The translations under genes and the position numbers were made by a program. Shown here piece after piece: positions 31,801-40,520 of a stretch of 64,000 bases of DNA (positions are counted from its first letter, which is position 1; every line of letters begins with the position of its first letter). This DNA comes from Saccharomyces paradoxus (taxonomy: Eukaryota > Ascomycota > Saccharomycetes > Saccharomycetales > Saccharomycetaceae): positions 186,001-250,000 of the forward strand of contig NC_047491.1 in the NCBI RefSeq assembly GCF_002079055.1, written 5' to 3'. The notes beneath the pieces were generated by a model that did no database searches, had not been told where the DNA came from, and was given only the letters and a program-made list of their open reading frames with translations.

Positions 31801-32076
31801 AGCCAAATGGGAGTTTAAATTCGAGTTTGAAGTTTTCTTAAACAACTTCGAAGTCTTGTTAGCCAAACGATGAAAAGATTCAAATCCAGGTGAGTGTTTT
31901 GCGGCTGGTGGAATGTTATCATAATTCATTTGTGATGGAGTGGATGGCAGAAAATCCAAGGAGTCATTACTTGACCTTTGGGAGCTATTATTAGTATTGC
32001 TACTGAAGTTGCTATGTCGCTTGGGACTTTCATCAAACGAGGTAGACTTCTTATGGGCCTTTATAAAGGATCGCAT
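28885..32076 (-). CDS. ZRG8: Zrg8, zinc-regulated polarity/RAM-associated protein
   Basis: ZRG8 was named as a zinc-regulated gene; its product associates with bud sites and the Ssd1/Cbk1 branch. The 1063-residue protein (1076 in S. cerevisiae as I recall) is Ser/Asn/Asp-rich with no enzymatic domain. A basic start ([20 protein letters not shown]) is followed by Pro-rich stretches near 130 and 800, and a long Asp run around residues 430-445. A motif of the form YNDLFDLSD followed by acidic residues occurs near 518 and 591, with a looser copy FSDIFNVDD near 690. Function rests on homology only. Confidence 0.88.
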   Translation of the reverse strand: MRSFIKAHKKSTSFDESPKRHSNFSSNTNNSSQRSSNDSLDFLPSTPSQMNYDNIPPAAKHSPGFESFHRLANKTSKLFKKTSNSNLNSHLASNSSTSSNQTTSSSFVLQNPPTKNSVPPPQLPPPLLPTSSTSSFSRHDNDNESTAYKKTSPTRDINKGTESLPAIKGTITHSWGDSKVESHVIILNDPASPASNASEATSSKQFKNSMVGNENPTSFTSPSNLEPAIRILNKNKGRQQENDEDTEDGLSKKEHHVYKALALAKNRNRQARIHSHDDIINLGKASQMDMSLLAAAFSGNSTTTINNDQSSNEQTDEKILDIERVTTTSTLTSSETTSPVNKSPCFYGQTLTLSPKIRQGDLLSLPSKGNKNEDQNETSDKKKARISLNRKEEKKIYSLNNNSDEYPVDEDEPNKVSDYNDETSEKDDDDDDDDDDDDDDESEFSFEYAGINVRTSSVKYYSKPEPVANVYIDDLYEDENFDDDMNCIEDDGSDTEGNEIHCLSTGFEETSLKSSKVKKYNDLFDLSDDDDEDGGDDDDNDGDDDGNNDNDSDYQEQSQSVKESYHGNHDEHYDNAVVGETLENVKKPIQKYNDLFDLSDEDEDEDEDKETSEQESYMFSDEAPSIDSGLTLNTKLTPGIYSQSNKNIIHDVKTNYPFSLRKNSSKNETENISAMKASLTLTNIRPTVTSFSDIFNVDDSASDTESDSGTNRNSNSLISSNSEKHSSLKISLYENKPEPYPSNHSHSQLPQTPAKIVITPSGSGVCSQACAIADDGDGEDDDDDTSSILRTPFQLLDSSHSNQLNYESPQYPVVINSPPLPPPARSQSLKYHDLNCDLDSEVPRPMSNLFFIDEAEEDEYNQKSKYLDYDYYDIDEINGIPEDFNFSDSEKDDLNSRTLKSPLRRGSKNREASPFSSVSSSFRSTHSFNGKLTINQGAKELAPMKNKIELTNKTVTFFNSNNWNTHDCNSLSRKSSSQMRDIKYQMHNVNQNSELSSLRSPQHQISNGLDEKCNDNFIISPNLAKTVTPTNSFNKPTPEFSTDYSLSPIQETPSSVQSSPRRT
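30758..30801 (-). repeat. GAT/GAC repeat encoding an Asp run in ZRG8
   Basis: A trinucleotide tract (ATC/GTC on the plus strand) encodes about thirteen consecutive Asp residues in ZRG8. It is likely variable in length between strains and accounts for part of the length difference from S. cerevisiae. Confidence 0.8.
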
Positions 32077-32621
32077 GATGGAAAATTTCCAGTCGTGTAT
32101 GTGTGCGTCCTGTGCTGCTGATCCCTTTGGGCAAAAACAGTTGCTTTATGCGAAAACGCTAGGTAATAAACAGGCTTAGAAGAGTAAAAAAAAAGGAGAA
32201 CAACCAACTAAGATTTAAGGTACAAGGAAACAGTCTCACCTCAGGTAATAGTTAGTTGTTTAAACTTGGACTAAATGTTTAAAATACGATGGATTCAGAA
32301 TGATTTCAATAGTAGAGTTCGCAGCCGTAAATGTGTGTTCAGCAATATCGTATTGTGTTATGAAGAGTTACCAAACGGGTAAAGAAAACGCTTAAAGAAA
32401 ATATGTCCGGATAAAGCAATCAGGAGAAAAGCTTAAAACCCAAAGTAGTCAATCTGGAGCCTACTTGGGAACTCTGCAGTTTGACGCTACCCGCCTTTGA
32501 GACCTTTGTTAGGTGTGTGGGTGAAAGGGAAAAGAAGAAGCGATTAGGAGAAACCTTATGGAGATGAGCAGATGTTACTACTAAATATCATCATTTTATT
32601 CAAACCAAAAAAGCGAAAGCA
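32077..32621. promoter_or_regulatory. Divergent ZRG8/YER034W promoter
   Basis: A 545-bp divergent promoter region. I looked for a Zap1 zinc element (ACCTTNAAGGT) because ZRG8 is zinc-regulated. The closest match is AACTAAGATTTAAGGT at 32206-32221, which keeps only one half-site. No gene is seen. Confidence 0.4.
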
Positions 32622-33179
32622 ATGGATGCATTCAGCTTGAAGAAGGATAATCGGAAAAAGTTTCAAGACAAACAGAAACTGAAAAGGAAACATGCCACAC
32701 CCAGCGATAGAAAGTACCGAGTATTGAACCGTCAAATAGAGGAGAAAACTGCCACGGAGGAGGGAGAGCAAGATGAGGAACAGCCTGCTTTGAAGTCAAA
32801 CGAAGACAGGTACTACGAAGACCCAGTGCTCGAGGACCCGGGCACCGCAGCCACCAGCGCGGAGGTGAACAAAGTACTGAAGGACGTCCTCAAAAACCGG
32901 CTCCAACAGAACAACGGTAGCACCGCAGTTAGTAACGTTGCCAATACAGATGCATTGAAAATCAAGGACCTCAAGCAAATGGGTACCGATGAGCTTAATT
33001 GTTGGCTTGGGCGTCAGAATGCAACATCCGCAGTAACAGCGGCTGAGCCTGAGCCAATAGTCGCTCCGTTTTACGTACAAGATGATCATGATCATGCGGG
33101 CAAGAAGATCGGTCCCCCTTCGGCCGATCTACCGGAAGAACTAGAGACCGATCAGGATTTCCTCGATGGGTTGCTCTAA
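32622..33179 (+). CDS. YER034W-like protein of unknown function
   Basis: The 185-residue protein corresponds by position and length to S. cerevisiae YER034W, which has no settled function. The first 60 residues are strongly basic (KKDNRKKFQDKQKLKRKHAT), as in a nuclear or RNA-binding tail. A helical segment around NKVLKDVLKNRLQQNN follows, then MGTDELNCWLGRQN, and the C-terminus is acidic (DLPEELETDQDFLDGLL). The tail resembles small ribosome-biogenesis or nucleic-acid-associated proteins, but that is only a composition argument. Confidence 0.85.
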   Translation: MDAFSLKKDNRKKFQDKQKLKRKHATPSDRKYRVLNRQIEEKTATEEGEQDEEQPALKSNEDRYYEDPVLEDPGTAATSAEVNKVLKDVLKNRLQQNNGSTAVSNVANTDALKIKDLKQMGTDELNCWLGRQNATSAVTAAEPEPIVAPFYVQDDHDHAGKKIGPPSADLPEELETDQDFLDGLL

Positions 33180-33403
33180 TCGCGCGGTACGACAGTTACT
33201 GCGCGGAAAGATTATCAGCCCCCCCTGTTTTCTTCTTTGTTCGTTACGTTTCTTTTTCTTGGGGATCGTGCCCGTACTTATAAAGCAACGGTCTCAAGAT
33301 GCCCATTTCCTGATAGACAGACAATAACATCACTACATACAACGTTATAGACTAACACAGATACAAATATTTCTATAATAGTCAAAATTAAAAATCTTCA
33401 ATA

Positions 33404-33838
33404 ATGGGTCCCGATACCAAAAATTCTGCAACGGCCAAGATTCTCACAGGGGAAAGCCCTCCTTCCGCCAAGGAGCATATGCGTCCCACCAAACCTCAGG
33501 TATTAGTTCCACCGGCGCAAAGTCTGCCCAACGGTGAGAAGCCAAACTTCGGCAAGTCTACGAAGCAGCGGCGAGAACCTAGGGAACGCACCTCGAAGAC
33601 AAGACACGGAGATGACAAAGCAACGATGGTGACTGTTAACATAGACGCCTTCCTGTACGATAAGGCCCCTAAAAAAAAATCCTGCAAATACAAGAAGAAA
33701 AAGTCAAGACAGTACCAGGACACAGCGGCGCCGATCGACTCGAAACCGCATGCAGCCGGCCATACGGCTTTTGCTGGCGCTTCCTTTACAACAGATATCC
33801 CACATGAAGCAGCATTACCCAAGCCTAGTTTTGTTTGA
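33404..33838 (+). CDS. EDC2: Enhancer of mRNA decapping Edc2
   Basis: Edc2 is a small RNA-binding protein that stimulates the Dcp1-Dcp2 decapping enzyme; its paralog is Edc1. The 144-residue protein is rich in Lys, Pro and Ser and lacks a folded domain. A basic block DKAPKKKSCKYKKKKSRQYQ lies near 83-102. The Pro-rich C-terminal end (ALPKPSFV) agrees with the Dcp1 EVH1-binding tail of the family. S. cerevisiae Edc2 has 145 residues. A TATAAAG box lies about 125 bp before the ATG. Confidence 0.92.
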   Translation: MGPDTKNSATAKILTGESPPSAKEHMRPTKPQVLVPPAQSLPNGEKPNFGKSTKQRREPRERTSKTRHGDDKATMVTVNIDAFLYDKAPKKKSCKYKKKKSRQYQDTAAPIDSKPHAAGHTAFAGASFTTDIPHEAALPKPSFV

Positions 33839-34128
33839 GTGGCTGTTATTGTGATTTCTATATCCACCTTTTTCCAGTTGAGCGGGCGGGCTCATATTTT
33901 TTTTTTTGGGGTTTTTATTTAGGTCGGTTTATTTATAAAGATAGCATTTATATACACTTTCGCACTTACCTCATATTCTTCCACGTATAGAAGTTATTGT
34001 TATATTTTTTTACTTTCTCACTAATCAGTGATATTCCTTCTTTATTGATTGATTAGTTATATAAATTACTGCTATTAAAATACATAAAAGGGGAAGTGAA
34101 ACGTGCACGGTGCAAATCAACTTCACAA
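33839..34128. other. Convergent gap EDC2/ARB1
   Basis: A 290-bp gap between converging genes, T-rich near 33898-33920. It contains both 3' ends and no gene. Confidence 0.5.
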
Positions 34129-35961
34129 TTACAAAACAACGTTCTTGGCCAATTTGTTCTTATATTGCAGAATAGATCCGTCCCATCTGGTAGCGGTCTT
34201 GTTTTCCACGACGAAAATATCTTGGGCAATCTTGTCTAATAATCTGAAATCATGCGAAACGACAACTACACCACCGTTGAATTCATTTATGGCATCGGCT
34301 AAGGAGTCGATGGTTGGAATATCCAAACCATTGGTAGGTTCATCCAATAGTAGAACATTTGGTTGTTCCAGAGCCAATAGAGCAAAAACAACACGAGAAC
34401 GTTGACCTTCCGATAAAGTAGCCATTTGAACGGTTTGACCTTCCCCGGTTAGTCCGTAGCGACCTAGTTGACCTCTCCAGAATTGGAAATCTTGTGAGAT
34501 ATTGGAGTACTTGTCACGAACAAATTCCAGAGCAGATTTTGTCAAGTCTAGTTGATCCTGGGAGTGTTGCGAGTAGACACCCAACTTGACATGAGTATGT
34601 CTAGACACACGACCAGATTGTGGGGTAAGCTCACCGGTCATGATCTTCAACAATGTGGATTTACCAACACCGTTTGGTCCGACTAGGGCAATACGCGAGT
34701 CCATATCGACACCAAAGTTCAAATGTTCGTACAAGTTTTCAGATGGGTTGCTCTCATAATGAAATGAAATGTCATCGAATGCTAAAACTGGTGGTGGCAA
34801 TCTTTCCACTTGTGGGAATCTAAATGAGAAAACCTTGTCAGGAACAACAGGTTGTACTAAACCATCTGCTTCCATCTTGTCCAAAATTTTTTGTCTAGAT
34901 TTAGCTTGTTTCACCAAGTTAGCATAAGTACCAGCAGATGCAATGAATTTTTTAATATGTTGAATTTCTTCTTGTTGTTTATTGTATTGTTTCATTTGAT
35001 TGGTTTCCAATTCGGATCTTGTCTTGTGATAAGAATCATAATTACCACCGTAAGCGGTTAGTTTTTGAGCTCTCATGTCAATCATGTTGGTACAGACACC
35101 GTTCAAGAAATCTTGAGAGTGAGACACCAAAACTAAAGTTCTGTCAAATCTCTTTAAGTATTCTTCTAGCCAAACACAGGCCTCCAAATCCAGATGTGCA
35201 GTAGGGTCATCCAACAATAATAGAGTTGGCTTAACAAAAAGAGCTTTTGCCAAAGCAACACGCATTTTCCATCCACCGGACATATCTTTTGTTTTCTTCA
35301 AAATAGTCTTCTTGTTGAAACCCAGACCGATCAAAATGATGGCAGCTCTAGATTCAAAAGTGTCTGGATCTAAAGAATCCATTCTTTCATATAAAGGTTC
35401 CAACAACTCGGATTCAGGGCCATCCTCCAAGATAGTCTTTTCGACCAAATCTTCTATTCTTTTCAATTCGTTTTGAGCTTCAGTGACAACGTAATCCAAC
35501 GCAGACAATTCACTTGGTTCTGCAGGTTCATCCAATAAATAAATATCAATATGCTCAGGAATAGGATATTCTCTAGTAGCAAGAGCCTTCAAGAACGTGG
35601 ACTTACCACAACCATTTTCTCCCAGAAGACCATATCTACGGCCGTAGTTTAATTCTAAACCAGAATCCTGGATCAGAACTTTACCGTGGAACAGTAAAGA
35701 AACAGAAGAGAGTTTAATATCACGGGATGTTTCCAATGAACTCAAAACACCAGTGACAACACGATCTGAAAGACCATCCTTATCTTGCTGCAACTTCATC
35801 ATCTTGATTTCTCTAGCGGCGGCATCAACTTCTGATTCTTCAGCAGTGGCCTCCTTCTTTCTACCTAGCTTTCTGATGGTTTTACCGGCAGCGGCTTTCT
35901 TAGCATCTCTTTCAGCTTTCTTAGCATCTCTCTTGGCCTTTGATGCAGATACTGGTGGCAT
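34129..35961 (-). CDS. ARB1: ABC-F ATPase Arb1 (ribosome biogenesis)
   Basis: Arb1 is an essential ABC-F ATPase without membrane domains that acts in 40S and 60S biogenesis and in ribosome quality control. The 610-residue protein has a Lys/Ala-rich N-terminus and two ABC domains. The first has Walker A GENGCGKST near 110 and signature SGGWKMRVALA. The second has GPNGVGKST near 427, LSEGQRSRVVFAL and LLLDEPTNGLD. The first domain reads LLLDDPTAHLD, with Asp where the second has Glu. Codons are strongly biased to the highly-expressed set. Length equals S. cerevisiae. Confidence 0.97.
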   Translation of the reverse strand: MPPVSASKAKRDAKKAERDAKKAAAGKTIRKLGRKKEATAEESEVDAAAREIKMMKLQQDKDGLSDRVVTGVLSSLETSRDIKLSSVSLLFHGKVLIQDSGLELNYGRRYGLLGENGCGKSTFLKALATREYPIPEHIDIYLLDEPAEPSELSALDYVVTEAQNELKRIEDLVEKTILEDGPESELLEPLYERMDSLDPDTFESRAAIILIGLGFNKKTILKKTKDMSGGWKMRVALAKALFVKPTLLLLDDPTAHLDLEACVWLEEYLKRFDRTLVLVSHSQDFLNGVCTNMIDMRAQKLTAYGGNYDSYHKTRSELETNQMKQYNKQQEEIQHIKKFIASAGTYANLVKQAKSRQKILDKMEADGLVQPVVPDKVFSFRFPQVERLPPPVLAFDDISFHYESNPSENLYEHLNFGVDMDSRIALVGPNGVGKSTLLKIMTGELTPQSGRVSRHTHVKLGVYSQHSQDQLDLTKSALEFVRDKYSNISQDFQFWRGQLGRYGLTGEGQTVQMATLSEGQRSRVVFALLALEQPNVLLLDEPTNGLDIPTIDSLADAINEFNGGVVVVSHDFRLLDKIAQDIFVVENKTATRWDGSILQYKNKLAKNVVL

Positions 35962-36146
35962 TTTTGGTTCTATAAGGTTTCTGTTTGTAGTATTAAGGGG
36001 AAGAAAAACAATTTTAGCAAGAAATATGTTGAGAAAGAAGAAGAAAAACTACGCAAGCACTCACATATTAAATATGGTAATTTTTTTTATATAAGAGAAC
36101 CACTACCAAGTTATCTAAACTACGTCAAGGAAAAGCCATTAACTGA

Positions 36147-36182
36147 GATGAGGTGAACGAAGGAAAAAAAAAGAAAAATTTT
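36147..36182. promoter_or_regulatory. PAC- and RRPE-like elements upstream of ARB1
   Basis: GATGAG at 36147-36152 matches the PAC core, and GAAAAATTTT at 36173-36182 matches the rRNA-processing element core. They lie about 185-220 bp upstream of ARB1, a ribosome-biogenesis gene, in the typical close pairing. The pair could also serve PHM8, but that is unlikely from its function. Confidence 0.5.
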
Positions 36183-36369
36183 TTTTATTTTTTTGCATCG
36201 GCCTCCCCTCACCTTTCTTTTTCTTTTCGTTTAGAGCGATGTAAGGGTAATAGTTATCGTATTAGATGACCGGAACGTCAAAGGTGATAATAAGTTTCTT
36301 ATTCCAGAAAAGAAAAGAAAAAAAGCCGACGGTCGCCGCCGGAGACAATTGAGAAAAAAGGGGGGCATA

Positions 36370-36375
36370 AACGTG
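36370..36375 (-). promoter_or_regulatory. Possible Pho4 site upstream of PHM8
   Basis: AACGTG is the reverse complement of CACGTT, a lower-affinity Pho4 site. It lies about 250 bp before the ATG of PHM8, a phosphate-starvation gene. A six-base match alone is weak. Confidence 0.4.
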
Positions 36376-36477
36376 TTTCCCATACAAGCCAAGTTTTAGA
36401 TCTGTACGATCGTTTCTGCGGGTTTTTCCGAATTTGCCGCAATGCTGAAATGGCTCATTATTAGGAGATGTGCGTGT

Positions 36478-36515
36478 AATGTACATACATACATTTAATA
36501 TATGTATATACATAC

Positions 36516-36550
<35 letters not shown>
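36478..36550. repeat. TA/TACA microsatellite upstream of PHM8
   Basis: Imperfect TACA repeats lead into an almost pure TA dinucleotide run (about 36520-36549), flanked on both sides by TACGTAC-like sequence. It lies about 75-145 bp before the PHM8 ATG, so it may affect promoter melting or nucleosome position; it will vary in length. Confidence 0.85.
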
Positions 36551-36553
<3 letters not shown>

Positions 36554-36624
36554 GTGGATTAGCGTAGGATTGGTATGAGATCCAATATAAATAACAAAAA
36601 CATAAGTTATATACGCACATAATC

Positions 36625-37590
36625 ATGACTTTCGCTAAAGATTACAGAACAGTTTATAGAAACCAAATTAAGAAACAGATACGACTAAATCAGGAGCATT
36701 TGCAGAGCTTGACGCATTTAGGCTCCCAAATCAATTTCGAGGTGGATCCTCCTAAATTTCCGGATCCGGATCCTGCTCGAAAAGTGTTTTTCTTTGATAT
36801 CGATAACACTTTGTACAGGAAATCTACAAAGGTACAATTGCTCATGCAACAATCGCTATCGAACTTCTTCAAGTACGAATTGGGTTTTGATGATGAAGAA
36901 GCAGAGCGTCTGATCGAATCGTACTACGAAGAATATGGATTATCAGTGAAGGGTTTAATAAAGAATAAACAAATTGATGATGTCTTACAATACAACACAT
37001 TCATCGATGATTCCTTACCTTTACAAGACTATCTGAAGCCTGATTGGAAATTAAGGGAGCTACTGATCAATTTAAAGAAGAAGAAGCTCGGCAAATTTGA
37101 TAAACTGTGGCTGTTTACAAACTCGTACAAAAATCATGCCATCAGATGTGTTAGAATATTAGGTATTGCTGATCTGTTTGACGGCATAACATACTGCCAT
37201 TACGACAGACCTATCGAGGAAGAGTTCATTTGCAAACCAGATCCAAAATTCTTCGAGATAGCTAAACTGCAAAGTGGGTTATCGAGCTTCGCAAATGCCT
37301 GGTTTATTGATGACAACGAGAGCAACGTGCAGACCGCGTTGGGCATGGGGATGAGCCATGTTATTCATTTGATAGAAGATTACCAGTACGACTCAGAAAA
37401 TATTATTACAAAGGACCATGAAAATAAGCAACAATTTTCTATATTGAAAGACATCCTCGAGATTCCATTGATAATGGACATTGATGTTTACCGTCCATCG
37501 TCTATCGCCATAAAGGAAATGGAAGAGTTGGAAGAAGAGGGGGAAGCAGTCAACTGGTCAAATCAACAGATCAATGTTCAGTCATCATAA
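36625..37590 (+). CDS. PHM8: HAD-family phosphatase Phm8 (lysophosphatidate / nucleotide phosphatase)
   Basis: Phm8 is a soluble HAD phosphatase induced by phosphate starvation. It hydrolyses lysophosphatidic acid and nucleoside monophosphates and supports ribose salvage. The 321-residue protein has the catalytic motif FFDIDNTLY with D58 and D60, motif II LFTNS near 174, and the acidic motif FIDDNESNV near 235. Length equals S. cerevisiae. The paralog SDT1 is shorter. The next gene, KRE29, ends only 3 bp away on the other strand. Confidence 0.95.
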   Translation: MTFAKDYRTVYRNQIKKQIRLNQEHLQSLTHLGSQINFEVDPPKFPDPDPARKVFFFDIDNTLYRKSTKVQLLMQQSLSNFFKYELGFDDEEAERLIESYYEEYGLSVKGLIKNKQIDDVLQYNTFIDDSLPLQDYLKPDWKLRELLINLKKKKLGKFDKLWLFTNSYKNHAIRCVRILGIADLFDGITYCHYDRPIEEEFICKPDPKFFEIAKLQSGLSSFANAWFIDDNESNVQTALGMGMSHVIHLIEDYQYDSENIITKDHENKQQFSILKDILEIPLIMDIDVYRPSSIAIKEMEELEEEGEAVNWSNQQINVQSS

Positions 37591-37593
37591 CTG

Positions 37594-38982
37594 TCACCTG
37601 ATTTTAGAAAACAAATTTAATATTCCCTTCAAAATAGAAATTTCAACGTCATTTGTCGTTTCATTAGAAATATCCAATATACAGTCTTTGAAGTATTCTG
37701 TGACTTGAGATTTGGGACCAAAAGGAATAAATCTCGAACCATACATCGTTAAAATAAAATATAGTAGATTTTTATAGTTTTTACAGTCAAACAATTCGTT
37801 AAATTCATTGATTAAATTTTGCCGCATAGTTTCAATTTGGCCTTGATTTTCATTAAAGCGTCTTCTGAGTAATGCGTTTTGTAGGTTGGGGAAGATTTGT
37901 AGTAACCTATAATGTAAAAAAAAATCGTTTTTGGACACAATTTCAAAATACAAATTTATGAAATAGGTCTCATCAAATAATTCCAAAACTTTAAAACACA
38001 CCCTGTGATCTGATTCCATGGCGTTGAAAACATTTCTATCCAAAATTAAACATATGAAAGCTCTTAGAAAGACCTCCTTAGCATTTTCATCATCATTATA
38101 ATAATACATCAAAAATTTGAGCATTTTGTTGGCGGGGAAAATTGTGCATAAGTTATCGTGCTTGGCATTTTCCTTTTCCTCGTAATTGATTTTTAATGAG
38201 TTGCACTTTTCTTGGTTGACACCAAATAAGACTAGTAAGTTCGTGATGTCGGGACATTTCAAGCGAACAAATTCAGGAACGTTACCTTGAAAACTAGTGC
38301 TACCAAAAAAGAATGAATAGTCCATATCTTTCATTTCCAAATCCATCAACTCCTCATAATGGCAGTTTTCAGAGATGAAATACCAATCTTTATACTTATC
38401 TGATATGGTTTCCTTTGTGATTAAATCCAGATAAATTTCCGGGATAAACCCGGCAAACTTTATGCTTTTCTGTAAGTCACTCTTTGCTACGGTGTTACTA
38501 GTTATCACTATGTTCGTATTCCTTCGAGGTGAATCCAATATTTCTTTTTTCAAGTCTTGTAACTTTGCCACTTTAGTAGTGATCGTGTTATCGAAACTGT
38601 CACCTAGATTGAAATTTTTCAAAGGGACGTAATTGATTAATCTCTTGGGCGTCTTCAAAATCTCTTCACCTTCGTCATTGCCTGGAGCTTTCCTTTTGGA
38701 GATGATGGTTCTCTTTAAGATCGGATCATAATCGTCTTCAAACTCCGCATTGGTACTAGGAAGATTTAAATCGCTGTGTTCTAGACTAGAAAACTCTTCA
38801 TCACTATCCAAATCGTCGTTTTCAGTATCGCTGATAAAGTTAGGTTGCATCTTCTCATCGTCATCGTCATCGCGAAAGTTACTGCCTACACTGGTCGGTA
38901 TCAAAGGGGAATCAAACCCAGAAATTTGTGAATCTGGCACAATTTCAAACTCCTTATTTGGGGATGAGTTCACGCTTCCCAT
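37594..38982 (-). CDS. KRE29: Smc5-Smc6 complex subunit Kre29 (Nse6-type)
   Basis: Kre29 binds Nse5 and loads or regulates the Smc5-Smc6 DNA repair complex. It has an acidic, disordered N-terminus (about 1-170, with DDDDDEK and many Ser/Asp) and a helical C-terminal part. I start it at MGSVNSSPNKE, giving 462 residues; S. cerevisiae has 464 with the same first residues. An in-frame ATG eight codons upstream (39006) would add MRRRQESQ; its context is weaker, with T at -3. Many residues differ from the S. cerevisiae protein as I recall it. The stop lies 3 bp from the PHM8 stop. Confidence 0.91.
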   Translation of the reverse strand: MGSVNSSPNKEFEIVPDSQISGFDSPLIPTSVGSNFRDDDDDEKMQPNFISDTENDDLDSDEEFSSLEHSDLNLPSTNAEFEDDYDPILKRTIISKRKAPGNDEGEEILKTPKRLINYVPLKNFNLGDSFDNTITTKVAKLQDLKKEILDSPRRNTNIVITSNTVAKSDLQKSIKFAGFIPEIYLDLITKETISDKYKDWYFISENCHYEELMDLEMKDMDYSFFFGSTSFQGNVPEFVRLKCPDITNLLVLFGVNQEKCNSLKINYEEKENAKHDNLCTIFPANKMLKFLMYYYNDDENAKEVFLRAFICLILDRNVFNAMESDHRVCFKVLELFDETYFINLYFEIVSKNDFFLHYRLLQIFPNLQNALLRRRFNENQGQIETMRQNLINEFNELFDCKNYKNLLYFILTMYGSRFIPFGPKSQVTEYFKDCILDISNETTNDVEISILKGILNLFSKIR

Positions 38983-39179
38983 TTGCGACTCTTGTCTTCT
39001 ACGCATCTAACGAAGTTTCATCATTTCATTATTGCTACTTGAAAAAAATATATATATATACTTCATAAACAATGCTGACATAATATGTAGCATGAAAAAA
39101 AACAACCTAAACAAAACAAAGAGAACCCCATATAAATGAATATAAATGTATATTTTGCTTGACACAAATAAAGAAGGTA

Positions 39180-40205
39180 TCATTTCTCAGAAGTGGTTAA
39201 TACAACTTTCTGCTGCTGTATCTTTTTCTGTTTAGCCACTGCATACAGGAGGCCAGACAGAAATCCTAGGAAGATGGAAAAGAAAGACAAAAAGTTTTTT
39301 GGAGCGTCAAAGAACATCAATCCGACCAAAGCTATGGGCAGTTTGTTCAAAGCTCCAACCATAGAATACGTCGTGGAGGAAGTTACACGAACACACCAGC
39401 CGGAACAGTACGATATTCCCACGGACATCAGCCCGCTGATGACCATGGCTGCCAGTGAGTCAGCAGACAAGTTCACAGACAAATTATTTGCGGACCAGTC
39501 TTCCATAATGAAAGAAAAAACAAGCAGCAAAGGTAACGCCAGAACGTTGTTATAAAACATGGTGTCGTAATCTTTAAAGTTAGTTAGCCGAATTCTCTTC
39601 CGCATGATCAAAACGAACAATGCGGACGAGATACAGTTGGTAAACATCCAAAGGTACCCCGGATTCAACACAAAGATGGTCGAGTCAACAAGTTCCTGAT
39701 CAAGGTCTCCCAGAGGTGATGCCTTGATTGCAATGGCCTGCTGGTCGCCCCAGGTGGCCACTACGGATGAAAGTACCATCATAATGAACGATATCAACTC
39801 CATAGAAGTGACTTTTCCACCAAAGAAAAGTACTTCGCCATAGGCGATGAGGATTATCGTCAGATTCTTAAAAATCGTGTAGATAGGCACGGCAAGGTAC
39901 TGTAAGCTTTTGGATGAAGTATAGATCATCAACACGAGCAGCAAAGAAATCGGAAACCAGCTCTTCACATCAGTCCTGTTCAAAGACCGAAAATTAGCAA
40001 CACCTACAGCACGTAGGATGCATAGCGTCATAGTACACACCAGCGATTGTACGAACAACATTACGAAGTTCATGTTGAAGTTGGCCAAGTTGACCACGAA
40101 TTTGTTCGTCACTGTCATCAAAATCGAGGACGCGCAGTAAGATAGGATCGAAATCGGCCCGGAATTCGCCACCGATTCAGTCCATTCATGCTTATTCTTG
40201 TTCAT
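39180..40205 (-). CDS. HVG1: Vrg4-like GDP-mannose transporter Hvg1, full length
   Basis: Hvg1 is the paralog of the Golgi GDP-mannose transporter Vrg4. In S. cerevisiae S288C it is annotated as a shortened 249-residue frame with a separate upstream piece, YER039C-A. Here one frame of 341 residues runs from [11 protein letters not shown] to [15 protein letters not shown]. It keeps about ten membrane segments and both nucleotide-sugar motifs, FYNN and [18 protein letters not shown] near the N-terminus and [14 protein letters not shown] are almost those of Vrg4. Three codons upstream of this ATG the frame opens with GTG, which I do not use. The gene appears functional. Confidence 0.93.
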   Translation of the reverse strand: MNKNKHEWTESVANSGPISILSYCASSILMTVTNKFVVNLANFNMNFVMLFVQSLVCTMTLCILRAVGVANFRSLNRTDVKSWFPISLLLVLMIYTSSKSLQYLAVPIYTIFKNLTIILIAYGEVLFFGGKVTSMELISFIMMVLSSVVATWGDQQAIAIKASPLGDLDQELVDSTIFVLNPGYLWMFTNCISSALFVLIMRKRIRLTNFKDYDTMFYNNVLALPLLLVFSFIMEDWSANNLSVNLSADSLAAMVISGLMSVGISYCSGWCVRVTSSTTYSMVGALNKLPIALVGLMFFDAPKNFLSFFSIFLGFLSGLLYAVAKQKKIQQQKVVLTTSEK

Positions 40206-40520
40206 AATTATCACACGTTCTTGTTCTCGTTACAGCTTTCCAGGCTGCACATCTTGTACTCCATCTCTACCTGGCCCTTTAAACATTCTTAGCATGCCTA
40301 TATTCACAATTTCTTATTGCTGTAACCCGGAGGACAGGTTCCCGAAAGAAAGTGACATGGCAATGCTGAGAGAGAGGAAAGAGTCATCTTGCAAGACAGA
40401 GAAGATGTTTGAGAAAGATGAGCTGAGGTCAGCGCAGTAGCCCAACCCACAGAAACATAGTGTGTAAGAAAGAGAGACGAGAGAGAGCACAGGGCCCCCT
40501 TCTTCCCCACCGACAAACAA
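40206..40520. promoter_or_regulatory. Divergent HVG1/GLN3 promoter
   Basis: A 315-bp divergent promoter. I see no HVG1- or GLN3-specific factor site of good quality. Open frames inside it are short and lack any family feature. Confidence 0.4.

Noticed and set aside
32206-32221. Possible Zap1 zinc element before ZRG8
   Set aside because: Only one half of ACCTTNAAGGT is kept. The match is too weak to call.
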